Part shown: positions 18,325-26,842 of the stretch, in pieces
How positions within the stretch are numbered: the stretch's first letter is position 1
How the letters are laid out: every line of letters starts with the position of its first letter
DNA from: Clostridiales bacterium VE202-21
Lineage (GTDB): Bacteria > Bacillota > Clostridia > Lachnospirales > Lachnospiraceae
Assembly: GCA_000509105.1 (NCBI GenBank)
Contig: BAIF02000099.1
Location: 31,806 to 95,805, forward strand
DNA length: 64,000 nt
Reading direction: 5' to 3'
Position numbers and translations under genes: made by a program
The notes under the pieces: generated by a model
The model's input: the letters and a program-made list of their open reading frames with translations, nothing else
The model's database searches: none
Told to the model about the DNA's origin: nothing

Positions 18325-19689
18325 ATGAACCAGAAAGAAATTCTTATCAAAACACTGCACCACGGGGAGACAGACCAGGTGGCATGGGTACCATTTGCAG
18401 GCGTGCATGCGGGCAGCCTTCTGGGCTATACAGCTACGGAAGTGCTCCAGGACGGGGACAAACTGTTTGAATCTCTGATGGAAGTGAATAAGTTGTATAA
18501 ACCGGCGGGACAGCCAGTTATCTTTGACCTGCAGGTTGAGGCGGAATGCCTGGGATGTAATCTGGTGTGGGCGGACGACGCTCCGCCGTCTGTAGCCAGC
18601 CATCCGATGGAAGGAGAAGAGGAGCTGGAGACACCCTGCTACTGCACCATTCCGACAAAAGAATCCGGTCGTATTCCTATGATCATGGACGTTATGAAGC
18701 GTATGAAAGAAGCGGTCGGTGATACAACTGCATTATACGGCCTGATCTGCGGACCTTTTACACTGGCAACACATCTGCGCGGCAATGACATTTTCATGGA
18801 TATGTACGACGATGAGGATGCCGTGATTGAATTCCTGGAATACTGTGATGCGATTGCTATGAAGATGGCCGAATATTATATAGAAGCAGGTATGGATGTG
18901 ATCGCAGTAGTAGACCCGCTGATTTCCCAGATTTCTTCTGATCATTTTGAGATGTTCATGAGCGCACCGTTCAAGAAGCTGTTTGACCATATCAGAGAAC
19001 TGGGCGCACTGTCTTCCTTCTTTGTATGCGGCGATGCGACAAGGAACATCGAGGTAATGTGCCAGACAGGCCCTGATTCCATCTCTATCGATGAGAACGT
19101 GGACCTGCTTGCAGCAAAGGCGATCACGGATAAGTACAACGTGGCGCTTGGCGGAAATATCCCGCTGACAACGGTCATGCTGCACGGTACACAGCAGGAT
19201 AATATGAAGTTCGTGATCGACCTTCTGGATAATATGCCGAACAAGAAAAACTTCATCCTTGCTCCGGGCTGTGATATGCCGTATGCTGTTCCTGTTGAGA
19301 ACACAATCGGTGTAGTACAGGCAATCCATGAGCCGGACTCCGTAAGAGAAATCCTGAAAAACTATGTGGCTGCAGACGAGGATATTGAAGTGGAACTGCC
19401 GGATTACGAGCATTTGGAGAAACCGCTTGTGGAAGTATTTACACTGGATTCCGCAACATGTGCGGCATGTACGTATATGATGGGCGCTGCCAATGAGGCA
19501 AAGGAGACATTCGGTGACGCAATTGATATGATCGAGTATAAGTTTACGATCAAGGAGAACATTGCACGCTGCAAGAAAATGGGAGTTCCGAACCTTCCGT
19601 CTATGTATATTAACGGTGAATTAAAATTTCGTTCTCTTGTACCTGCGAAAGAAGAATTGGAGGCAGCAATCAAGGCTGTTATGCCCTAA
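18325..19689 (+). CDS. UroD/MtaA-family methyltransferase fused to a thioredoxin-like domain
   Basis: 454 residues. Residues 1 to about 350 are a uroporphyrinogen-decarboxylase-fold domain of the MtaA/MtbA/CmuA methyltransferase type. The zinc-site motif region reads FFVCGDATRN (family usual HxCG, so the His is Phe here) and the later Cys is kept in LAPGCDMP. Residues about 365-454 form a thioredoxin-like domain with a CAAC redox motif, a central cis-proline-like GVPNLPSMYING and a C-terminal helix. The family moves methyl groups between a corrinoid protein and a thiol or tetrahydrofolate-type acceptor. A fused redox domain is unusual. It follows the radical SAM gene by 46 bases with GAGGAAG before the ATG. 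Confidence 0.8.
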   Translation: MNQKEILIKTLHHGETDQVAWVPFAGVHAGSLLGYTATEVLQDGDKLFESLMEVNKLYKPAGQPVIFDLQVEAECLGCNLVWADDAPPSVASHPMEGEEELETPCYCTIPTKESGRIPMIMDVMKRMKEAVGDTTALYGLICGPFTLATHLRGNDIFMDMYDDEDAVIEFLEYCDAIAMKMAEYYIEAGMDVIAVVDPLISQISSDHFEMFMSAPFKKLFDHIRELGALSSFFVCGDATRNIEVMCQTGPDSISIDENVDLLAAKAITDKYNVALGGNIPLTTVMLHGTQQDNMKFVIDLLDNMPNKKNFILAPGCDMPYAVPVENTIGVVQAIHEPDSVREILKNYVAADEDIEVELPDYEHLEKPLVEVFTLDSATCAACTYMMGAANEAKETFGDAIDMIEYKFTIKENIARCKKMGVPNLPSMYINGELKFRSLVPAKEELEAAIKAVMP

Positions 19690-19747
19690 GGTCACACCGT
19701 AATTCAGGCCCTAACGGGCGGGTCTGCTGCTAAGCAGCAGAATGAGG
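19690..19747 (+). repeat. Dispersed repeat A, shortened copy between the methyltransferase and CobW genes
   Basis: Contains CACCGTAATTCAGGCCCT, then AACGGGCGGGTCTGCTGC and a CTGCT/AGCAG hairpin. The core matches the copies at the hpdC 3' end and inside cbiL, but the TATACCCAAAGGGC lead is missing. It begins directly at the methyltransferase stop codon and ends at the ribosome site of the CobW gene. Confidence 0.65.
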
Positions 19748-19756
19748 TATGAAATA

Positions 19757-20677
19757 ATGAGTAAACTGTATTTAATTACCGGCTTCTTAGGAGCCGGTAA
19801 AACTACTTTTTTAAAAAATTTTATAAATGAATTGTCAGACTACCGGCTGCATTTGATTATCAATGAATTTGGAAAAGAAGGCGTGGACGGGGAGCTTCTT
19901 AGAGAACTGGGAACGGCGCTGGATGAGATCAACAACGGTTCCATATTCTGTTCATGCAGGCTGGATAAATTCGAGGAAGTGCTTGAAAAAGCCCTTTCGG
20001 AAAAACCGGACATAATAATTGTGGAGGCTTCCGGCCTCTCCAATCCTATGAATGTCAGAAAAATCCTGCATCAGGAAGGCAAATTCTCAGATGTGGAATA
20101 CATGGGAAGCATCTGCCTGGTTGATGCGAGACAGTTTCAGAAGGTTTATGAGACGGCAGTCGTGGTAAAGAAGCAGCTGGCGGTCAGTGATCTTGTGCTG
20201 GTCAATAAAACGGATCTGGCATCCAAAGAACAGATTGAGGAAATAAAGGGCATTATCAGAAAACACCGCCCGGAGGTTCCTGTACATACGACCACCTTCG
20301 GCCGGATCGAAAGCGGCTGGCTGAATCCTGCCGCTCCTCCGGATAACCAGCCGGAAGAGCCTGTGATACAGAGCGCGGATATTACCTTGAAAAAATACCT
20401 GCTCCGTTTGAATCCGGGATTGGAACTGAAAAAACTTCAGAAATTCATTGAAATGTTTCTGGATGATACTTACCGTGTCAAAGGATTTGTTGAAGTGCAG
20501 GGGGAGATTTATCTTGTGAACTGCGTGGGCAGTATCTACCAGGCTGAAAGGTTTGAAGGGAAGCCGGAACACGTCAATGATCTGGTGATTCTCTCAGGAA
20601 ATGGCCTGCCCGTTAAAAAGTCTTTGAAAAAAGCGATGGCGTGGTATCCCGAGATTGCCGCGGAACTGAAAAAGTAA
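19757..20677 (+). CDS. CobW/COG0523 family GTPase
   Basis: 306 residues from the ATG at 19757, which follows a GAGGT site; the in-frame ATG at 19742 lies too far upstream. P-loop GFLGAGKTT at residues 9-17, Walker B region IIVEASGLSNP, G4 NKTD, and a C-terminal CobW_C-like domain. The usual CxCC metal motif is altered to F-C-S-C. The family are metal chaperones or metallocofactor GTPases. In this operon a role in loading cobalt, zinc or the corrinoid onto the methyl-transfer proteins is a reasonable inference. Related genes often sit beside corrinoid methyltransferases. Confidence 0.8.
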   Translation: MSKLYLITGFLGAGKTTFLKNFINELSDYRLHLIINEFGKEGVDGELLRELGTALDEINNGSIFCSCRLDKFEEVLEKALSEKPDIIIVEASGLSNPMNVRKILHQEGKFSDVEYMGSICLVDARQFQKVYETAVVVKKQLAVSDLVLVNKTDLASKEQIEEIKGIIRKHRPEVPVHTTTFGRIESGWLNPAAPPDNQPEEPVIQSADITLKKYLLRLNPGLELKKLQKFIEMFLDDTYRVKGFVEVQGEIYLVNCVGSIYQAERFEGKPEHVNDLVILSGNGLPVKKSLKKAMAWYPEIAAELKK

Positions 20678-20794
20678 ACAAAAAAAGAGATATTTGTACA
20701 AAGAGTTCCAAAAAAATTACTAAAAACAGAGCAGCAGATATTGTAAAATGATAACTAAAGCAGACACGCTTAATGAATGATGGAGGTATGTAAA

Positions 20795-21433
20795 ATGTCA
20801 AAGATTCAGGAAATTTCAGAATTCCTTCAAAAAGGAAGGGCAAAGAACGTAAAGGCACTGGTACAGGAGGCTCTGGATGAGGGGCTCGATCCAAAAGAGA
20901 TTCTGAATGAAGGTCTTTTATCAGGAATGATGATCATTGGTGCAAAGTTTAAGAACAACGAAGTATTTGTACCGGAAGTTCTGGTAGCTGCAAGAGCTAT
21001 GAATGCAGGTCTTACAGTCCTGGAGCCAAAACTGGTTGAGGTAGGTAATGAGCCGGTTGGAAAAGCTGTAATCGGAACAGTACAGGGAGACCTTCATGAT
21101 ATCGGCAAGAACCTTGTCGTAATGATGCTTAAAGGAGCTGGATTTGAGATCCATGACATCGGTGTAGATGTGGAACCGGCTGTATTTATCGACAAGGCTG
21201 AAGAAGTAGGCGCGGACGTGATCTGTATGTCAGCTCTTCTTACAACAACAATGCCGAAGATGCAGGACTGCATTGACCAGCTGAACGAAAAGGGACTTCG
21301 CGACAAGTATATCGTTATGGTCGGCGGCGCTCCGGTTAATGACAGCTTTGCAGAGCAGATTGGAGCAGACTACTATACACCAGATGCAGCAACAGCAGCA
21401 GAAGTTGCGAAGAAAGCAGTTTTGGAGAAATAA
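20795..21433 (+). CDS. Corrinoid (B12-binding) methyl-carrier protein, MtaC/MtbC type
   Basis: 212 residues from the ATG at 20795, set by GGAGGT 10 bases upstream. An N-terminal helical cap (about 1-85) precedes a B12-binding Rossmann domain with the base-off/His-on motif GDLHDIGKN, in which His is the lower cobalt ligand, then SALLTTTM and VGGAPVN. It carries a methyl group on cobalt between a substrate methyltransferase and the UroD-like enzyme. No MtaB, MttB or MtmB type substrate methyltransferase is encoded nearby, so the methyl donor is unknown. A cobalamin riboswitch follows the gene. Confidence 0.88.
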   Translation: MSKIQEISEFLQKGRAKNVKALVQEALDEGLDPKEILNEGLLSGMMIIGAKFKNNEVFVPEVLVAARAMNAGLTVLEPKLVEVGNEPVGKAVIGTVQGDLHDIGKNLVVMMLKGAGFEIHDIGVDVEPAVFIDKAEEVGADVICMSALLTTTMPKMQDCIDQLNEKGLRDKYIVMVGGAPVNDSFAEQIGADYYTPDAATAAEVAKKAVLEK

Positions 21434-21464
21434 GAGCCCTTTGGGAAAGTGCGGATTATAGTGA

Positions 21465-21612
21465 CAAAGAGCATCGAATGAAGGAAACCGGTGTAAATCC
21501 GGTGCAGGCTTACCCCTACTGTAAACGTGGACGAAGAATAACAGCCATTGTCCGTCAGGATGAGAAGGCATTCCTAGGATGAAACGTGAGCCAGGATACT
21601 TACATATCCCTA
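21465..21612 (+). promoter_or_regulatory. Cobalamin riboswitch upstream of the reductive activator gene
   Basis: Recognised by ACCGGTGTAAATCCGGTGC, then CCCCTACTGTAA, and the B12-box-like GAGCCAGGATACTTAC near 21587-21602. These match the core of the cobalamin class. It lies in the 387-base gap between the corrinoid protein and the RamA-like gene and should switch off the latter when adenosyl- or methylcobalamin is plentiful. The rest of the gap is expression platform plus a terminator-like hairpin. Confidence 0.85.
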
Positions 21613-21672
21613 TGGACCTGTTTTGGGTGGGAAACAGGATTCCGTTTGAATTATATAAAGTGTGTCAGCAGC

Positions 21673-21702
21673 AAACTCTTTTTACAAGGAGTTTTTCTTT
21701 TT
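21673..21702 (+). terminator. Terminator-like hairpin of the first cobalamin riboswitch
   Basis: AAACTC (21673-21678) pairs with GAGTTT (21689-21694), extended by weak pairs, followed by a run of T with one C (TTTTTCTTTTT). Its position about 60 bases after the B12 box fits the off-state terminator of the riboswitch. Confidence 0.6.
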
Positions 21703-21820
21703 ATACTGGAAAATGAATGAAATACTGATACCTGCCCGGGGTTTTGGGCAAGTACGGATATGGTTGTCAAAACTGCGGGGGCAGAGCTTAGACTTCCGTT
21801 AGTTGAGAGAGGATAAGAAC

Positions 21821-24001
21821 ATGAAAATAACGGAATTTAATATAGAGATATGCAGAGAAAATGTATTTTCCCTGATAGACTGTTATGAAGACAGCGCTAC
21901 CTACGATGATGTAATGGAAGAATATGAGGAAATGCTTCCGGAAGCATATAAAAAAATAGAGCCAATCGCACTGCTGGAATTCGGTGATGTGGAGGGATTT
22001 GAGCTCAGTCGGTATGGAGAGGGAATCCATCAGGCGCTCTACTGTGTCACTTCGGTGGGCGGTCAGCTGAGCCAGTGGTCCACACAGCTGTTCAATGAGG
22101 GGGATTATCTGGGCGGTATGCTGGCGGATGCCATTGCGGATGACTATCTTTTCCAGATGGACCATCAGCTTCAGCCCTATATTATCGCCATGTGCAGGGA
22201 GAAAAAATGTGGAGTTTCCCGCCGCCTGGAGGCGCCCCAGGATATTCCGATGGAGGCCCAGAAAAAGGCGCTGGAGGTGACCGCAAGAGAAAACAGTGCA
22301 GGGATCCGTGTACTGGACAGCTGTATGTATGACCCGGTCAAGACGACCTGTCAGGTTTACCTGACTACGGATCATTCGGACATGTTCCGTATCCATCATA
22401 ATTGTGCAAGTTGCCCTAATGTCGGCTGCAGCCTTAGAAATGTCTCGGATTACACAATCACGCTTCATGACGGAGGCGACATCAGAGTACTGGAGGGCAG
22501 AAAGGGACATTCGCTGATGGAACTTCTCCAGGAACAGGGAATCTTCCTGCCGGCAGTCTGTGCGGGCAGGGGAACCTGCGGTAAATGCGGAATACAGGTC
22601 CTTGAAGGGGACATTGCGCCTTCAGAGCAGGACAGGAAGTTCTTCAGCGGGGAGCAGCTGCAGGAGGGATACCGTCTGGCATGTAAGGCCTATCCTGAGG
22701 ATGACTGCGTGATCGCTGTCGGGCTGCATAAGGAAGAAGAATTCGCGGTTCTGGCGGATGAGGAGCAGACAGCGGGAAAAGCGGCGAAAAGCAGTGCAAA
22801 GACCGGCCGCCGGTATGGAATCGCCGTGGACATCGGAACGACGACGATCGCCATGCAGCTGGTCAACATGGAGACACAGGAAGCGGAAGACGTTTTCACT
22901 ACAATCAACAGGCAGAGGGCGTATGGTGCGGATGTAATCAGCAGAATTGAGGCCTCCAACGGCGGGAAAAGAGAAGCCCTGAGAAAAAGTATCCAGACTG
23001 ACCTGATGCAGGGAATTGAGAGCCTGACAGAAAATGGGAAGATCCGGGTGGAGAAGATGATAATCGGAGCCAATACGACTATGGTACACCTGCTGATGGG
23101 GTACTCCTGTAAAACACTGGGCGTATTTCCTTTCACCCCAGTTAACATTGACACCATACATACAACTTACAAAGAACTGTTTGAGCAGGAAGACAGGGAC
23201 TTTGAGGTAGTGATTTTCCCTGGAATTTCTACTTATGTGGGCGGCGATATTGTGGCAGGCCTGTATTCTCTGGATTTTGATAAGAGAGAAAAGGTGTCTG
23301 TCCTGGTGGATCTGGGTACCAATGGGGAGATGGCGATTGGCAATAAGGACAGGATATTGACGACTTCAACGGCAGCGGGCCCTGCATTCGAGGGCGGCAA
23401 TATTACCTTTGGCACGGGAAGCGTGCCGGGAGCAATCTGCAAAGTCGAACTGAAGGACGGCCATGCAGTTACCGGGACGATCCAGGATGCCAAACCTGTC
23501 GGCATCTGCGGCACCGGGGTGATCGATATGGTATATGAGCTGGTAAAGGCGGAGCTTGTGGATGAGACTGGGCTAATGGAGGAAGATTATTTCGACGACG
23601 GCTTTCCGCTTGCTGTCAGCAGCGATGGGACGGGGATCTCATTTTTCCAGAAGGATGTAAGGGAAATACAGCTTGCCAAGTCCGCAGTACGTGCCGGGCT
23701 TGAGACATTGATCCTGAACTTCGGCGCATCTTATGATGATATTGGGGCTATTTATATTGCAGGAGGCTTTGGATATAAGATGGATATCGTAAAAGCCGTG
23801 GGAATCGGGCTGCTTCCGGAAGAATGCCAAGATAAGATTGAGGCGGTAGGAAACAGCTGCCTGAAAGGAACCCGGACATACCTGTTAAGCAGCGACTGCA
23901 CAGAGCGCGTGCAGCGTATTCTGGAGAGTTCATCGGAAGTACAGCTCTCCAACGATAAACATTTTAATGAATTTTATATGGACTATATGTATTTTGAATA
24001 G
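21821..24001 (+). CDS. RamA/RACo-like corrinoid reductive activator with N-terminal MetH-activation-like domain
   Basis: 726 residues from the ATG at 21821 (AGAGAGGA upstream; the open frame begins at a less likely TTG). Three parts: residues 1 to about 200 resemble the B12-dependent methionine synthase activation-like proteins of Clostridia and end in a CASCPNVGC cluster; about 210-300 is a [2Fe-2S] ferredoxin domain (CAGRGTCGKC, then a Cys in RLACKAYP); about 325-726 is an ASKHA ATPase domain (AVDIGTTT, VDLGTNGE, AGGFGYK). Such proteins use ATP to reduce inactive Co(II) corrinoid to Co(I). It should reactivate the corrinoid protein encoded just upstream and is under cobalamin riboswitch control. 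Confidence 0.88.
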   Translation: MKITEFNIEICRENVFSLIDCYEDSATYDDVMEEYEEMLPEAYKKIEPIALLEFGDVEGFELSRYGEGIHQALYCVTSVGGQLSQWSTQLFNEGDYLGGMLADAIADDYLFQMDHQLQPYIIAMCREKKCGVSRRLEAPQDIPMEAQKKALEVTARENSAGIRVLDSCMYDPVKTTCQVYLTTDHSDMFRIHHNCASCPNVGCSLRNVSDYTITLHDGGDIRVLEGRKGHSLMELLQEQGIFLPAVCAGRGTCGKCGIQVLEGDIAPSEQDRKFFSGEQLQEGYRLACKAYPEDDCVIAVGLHKEEEFAVLADEEQTAGKAAKSSAKTGRRYGIAVDIGTTTIAMQLVNMETQEAEDVFTTINRQRAYGADVISRIEASNGGKREALRKSIQTDLMQGIESLTENGKIRVEKMIIGANTTMVHLLMGYSCKTLGVFPFTPVNIDTIHTTYKELFEQEDRDFEVVIFPGISTYVGGDIVAGLYSLDFDKREKVSVLVDLGTNGEMAIGNKDRILTTSTAAGPAFEGGNITFGTGSVPGAICKVELKDGHAVTGTIQDAKPVGICGTGVIDMVYELVKAELVDETGLMEEDYFDDGFPLAVSSDGTGISFFQKDVREIQLAKSAVRAGLETLILNFGASYDDIGAIYIAGGFGYKMDIVKAVGIGLLPEECQDKIEAVGNSCLKGTRTYLLSSDCTERVQRILESSSEVQLSNDKHFNEFYMDYMYFE

Positions 24002-24033
24002 GCGCAGTGATTTTTGTTTACGCAAAGCATGAA

Positions 24034-24073
24034 CATCCTCCGGGCTGCTGCATATACTGAGCAGAGGAGGATG
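24034..24073 (+). promoter_or_regulatory. Hairpin covering the ribosome site of the SOD-like gene
   Basis: CATCCTCC (24034-24041) pairs with GGAGGATG (24066-24073), with CTGCT (24045-24049) and AGCAG (24060-24064) pairing inside. The right arm is the Shine-Dalgarno sequence of the gene starting at 24079. No T-run follows, so translational control is more likely than termination. Confidence 0.5.
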
Positions 24074-24078
24074 ATGAT

Positions 24079-24555
24079 ATGGTTGATAAATTAAACGGAA
24101 TGCCGGAAGCTTCTGCAAAGATAAAAGGATCGGATAAATACCCAGAGATCCATGGAATGGTTTATTTCTATGAAGTATACGGAGGGACGATCGTGTTGGC
24201 TGAGGTATACGGGCTGCCGGATGAAAATGCGCCGGACATGAGCAGATTTTTTGCCTTCCACATTCATGAAGGGAAACAATGTTCCGGGAATGCTGAGGAG
24301 CCTTTCGCAGATGCCGATGGGCATTTTAATCCCGAACATACGGATCACCCGGAACATGCCGGTGATCTGCCGCCTCTGCTGTCTACACACGGTGCAGCCT
24401 GCAGTGCGGTATATACCGGGAGATTTTACCCGGATGATGTGGTCGGCAGAACAGTGGTCATCCATATGAACCCGGATGATTTTAAGACACAGCCGTCAGG
24501 AGACAGCGGCGAAATGATTGCCTGCGGCGAGATCCATGAATGGGTGGGGGAATGA
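24079..24555 (+). CDS. Cu/Zn superoxide dismutase-like protein, no signal peptide
   Basis: 158 residues. Metal-site residues of the SodC family are visible: HIHEG (two Cu ligands), GHFNP (bridging His), HPEHAGD (Zn His and Asp) and VVIHMN (Cu His). Cys in GKQC and ACGEI could form the family disulfide. Bacterial SodC is normally exported and dimeric; this one begins directly with a charged cytosolic-looking sequence and has no leader. It may be a cytosolic SOD-like or copper-binding protein in an anaerobe. The ribosome site lies in a hairpin. Confidence 0.8.
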   Translation: MVDKLNGMPEASAKIKGSDKYPEIHGMVYFYEVYGGTIVLAEVYGLPDENAPDMSRFFAFHIHEGKQCSGNAEEPFADADGHFNPEHTDHPEHAGDLPPLLSTHGAACSAVYTGRFYPDDVVGRTVVIHMNPDDFKTQPSGDSGEMIACGEIHEWVGE

Positions 24556-24573
24556 GTTAGAAGGGGGCGCTCC

Positions 24574-24639
24574 ATGTCAGTGATGCTGGGAAGACATAGG
24601 GGCTGTATATGCCGCTGCGATTTGTACCCGTACTGCTGA
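24574..24639 (+). CDS. Possible 21-residue Cys-rich peptide
   Basis: ATG at 24574 with AAGGGGGC seven bases upstream encodes a peptide ending RGCICRCDLYPYC. The stop overlaps the start of a long inverted repeat. Three closely spaced Cys near the C terminus and a good ribosome site make it worth listing, but so short a frame can arise by chance, and I recognise no family. Confidence 0.2.
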   Translation: MSVMLGRHRGCICRCDLYPYC

Positions 24640-24716
24640 CTGCTTCAAAAAACTGTTGCCGGATATGTGGGTATGGAGCACACATATCCGGCAACGGTTT
24701 TTTGGAGCAGTCAGCG
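24634..24716. terminator. Long bidirectional terminator between convergent genes
   Basis: About 36-base arms (24634-24669 and 24681-24716) with few mismatches, including GTTGCCGGATATGTG and its complement, and an A-run and T-run at matching positions in the stem (CAAAAAAC and GGTTTTTT). It separates the plus-strand SOD-like gene from the minus-strand GGDEF gene and suits termination from both sides. Confidence 0.75.
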
Positions 24717-24757
24717 TATTCATACGCATGCGCTCCTTTATTAAGTGCTTGCTGAGA

Positions 24758-25867
24758 TCATTCTTTGGGCAGGGTTTGGACTATGCAGTTGTTTTTTCCG
24801 GAGGATTTGGCATCGTACAGGCATTTGTCGGCTAGGGTGTATGCGGTTTGGAAGCTGATTCACCGTCCTTTGACCAGGAGTGCGCCTATGCTGCAGGTAG
24901 CCTGGACTCCGTGGTTCTGCATGATCTGCTGGAGAGTGCGCTGCAAGGCGGTGCACCTCTTTTTCAGGGACTCTATTGAATCATGGTAGTTTGTGAGTAG
25001 TATCATGAATTCATCTCCGCCGACACGGCCGATGATATCTGATGCGTGGAATGTTTTGTGGAGTAATTTTCCGGTCTCTTCCAGAAGACGGTCTCCGGCG
25101 GAGTGGCCGATGGTATCATTGATCTTTTTGAAGTCGTCCAGATCTAGAAAGAGCAGGGCGCAATACACGGGGGCGTTTGTATTCAGATACTGGGAAATTG
25201 CATTTTCACAGGACTTTTTGTTTAGAATGCCAGTGAGGGAATCCAGCATGCTCAGGCGTTTGTAACGGCTGCGTATGTCGTGGTCATCGGCGCGGAGTTT
25301 CAGGATTACGTGGGCGACTGCCAGCGAAAAGATAAAGGAAACGACAGAATTAAAGATGTCGTTTTCTGCCATCAGCGGATTTTTTATCTGTAAGACTGCA
25401 ACGGCGTATACGACCTCGACCAGAAACATGACCGTGAACATCTGACGGAAACGGAGAATGAACAGCGCTGGAAACGCAATATATAAAAGCGGTAGGAAAG
25501 AGCTGGGAGCATCCGGGTAAGGAAAGACATCTATAGAAATAACAAAAGCAAACAGCGTGATTTCGAAAGCCAGGCAGATGCCGGTTATCACGCGCTTGTC
25601 TCTGCGGCCTGTCTTTGCGTAAACTGTAGAGATGATGAAAAAGGCCAGTGCCGCCGGGAGAAAAAGAAAATGCTGTAATGTGATTGTCCAGCCTTTAATG
25701 ATAAACGGGGTTATTATGTAAAATAAGACAAGGAGAAGGACATTGAGCAGACTGGAAACCTGAAGCAGGATCAGATTTTTCTTTGCGATTTCATTTTCCG
25801 CACTTTTAAAATAGGTTTCTTTTAGGTCTAAGTCTTTCCGAATAAATCCAATTAGATTAAAAAACAT
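24758..25867 (-). pseudogene. Membrane diguanylate cyclase with an in-frame TGA near its C terminus
   Basis: The open frame 25867-24860 gives 335 residues: about six N-terminal membrane spans (to about residue 190), then a GGDEF domain with intact RVGGDEF and DLDDFKKIND. A TGA at 24860-24862 ends it at VKGR, but the same frame continues for 33 more codons to a TGA at 24758, encoding the standard end of the domain (TAYTLADKCLYDAKSSGKNN). So one nonsense change cuts the last 34 codons or so. Loss of the final strand and helices may destabilise the cyclase. The active site is complete, so a sequencing error or a recent mutation is plausible. Confidence 0.8.
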
Positions 25868-26035
25868 ATAAAAGCTCCCTTATGTTTGTGGTTTCAATTT
25901 GCTATGTGATATATTATACTGTGAAAGAGGTTTAAACACAACCGGAATATTTCCAGGATATGCCAGTTGTTGTACTTAAAATAAAATCTAAGTATCAGAC
26001 ATAAATAGGCTGCGGAAAAGGGGAGGAAAAGGAAT

Positions 26036-26842
26036 ATGGAGAACGGAAGAATGAGTATTCTGCTGTTTGCGGGAACATCAGAAGGAAGAATGCTGGCTGA
26101 ATTTTTAGGCACGCTGTCTGCGCCAGCCTTCGTCAGTACGGCTACAGAGTACGGAATGGAATGCGTGGAAGGAATTCAAAATATCCGGGTCATAACGGGC
26201 CGGATGGATCAAGAGGCTATCTGCGGATTTATCAGGGAGAATCAGATCAGGCTTGTGATCGATGCCACTCATCCCTTTGCGCGCCTGGCCACGGAGAATA
26301 TTCAAAATGCCTGTAAGGGGAGCGGCGCCGGTTATATCCGCTGTCTGCGGGACGAAAGCGGGACAGGCGGCGCAGGATCTTACCGCAATATGGTAATTGT
26401 AAATTCCGTGGCAGAAGCAGTAGAGTATCTCAAAACACGGGAAGGCCGGATATTCATTTCCACCGGGAGCAAAGAATTAAGGCTGTACACAGCGATCGAC
26501 CATTACAAAGAACGCTGTTTTGCCAGGGTTCTTTCGACAAAAGAGTCCGTGGAAGAGAGCGTGGAGCTTGGATTCAAGGGCTCCCATCTCATCGCCATGC
26601 AGGGACCCTTTTCGAAAGAATTAAATACTGCCATGCTGAAATACACAGGAGCAGACTATTTTGTGACAAAGGAATCAGGCAAAGCGGGGGGGTTTGAGGA
26701 AAAACTGGAGGCTGCCAGAGAGACAGGGGTAACGCTTGTAGTGATTGGAAGGCCTGCAGAAACAGGGTACAGTGTGGAAGAAATAAAGGGTTATATTCAG
26801 AATATTCTGAATACGGAGGGCAAAGGGGTCAGACCCCTCTGA
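26036..26842 (+). CDS. cbiJ: Cobalt-precorrin-6A reductase
   Basis: 268 residues of the CobK/CbiJ family: N-terminal LLFAGTSEGR nucleotide-binding start, DATHPFA motif near residue 80, STGSKEL and MQGPFSKELN further on. It reduces cobalt-precorrin-6A to 6B with a nicotinamide cofactor. It is the first gene of the 28-kb cobalamin cluster, with GGGGAGGAAAAGG before the start. The last codons (GKGVRPL and stop) are supplied by a 50-base perfect palindrome, so the native C terminus has probably been altered; the family ends at about this point, so function should survive. Confidence 0.9.
   Translation: MENGRMSILLFAGTSEGRMLAEFLGTLSAPAFVSTATEYGMECVEGIQNIRVITGRMDQEAICGFIRENQIRLVIDATHPFARLATENIQNACKGSGAGYIRCLRDESGTGGAGSYRNMVIVNSVAEAVEYLKTREGRIFISTGSKELRLYTAIDHYKERCFARVLSTKESVEESVELGFKGSHLIAMQGPFSKELNTAMLKYTGADYFVTKESGKAGGFEEKLEAARETGVTLVVIGRPAETGYSVEEIKGYIQNILNTEGKGVRPL

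Noticed and set aside
24860..24862. TGA in the GGDEF gene read as selenocysteine
   Set aside because: The position is not a redox site in GGDEF domains and I see no SECIS-like hairpin directly downstream. A nonsense change or error is more likely.
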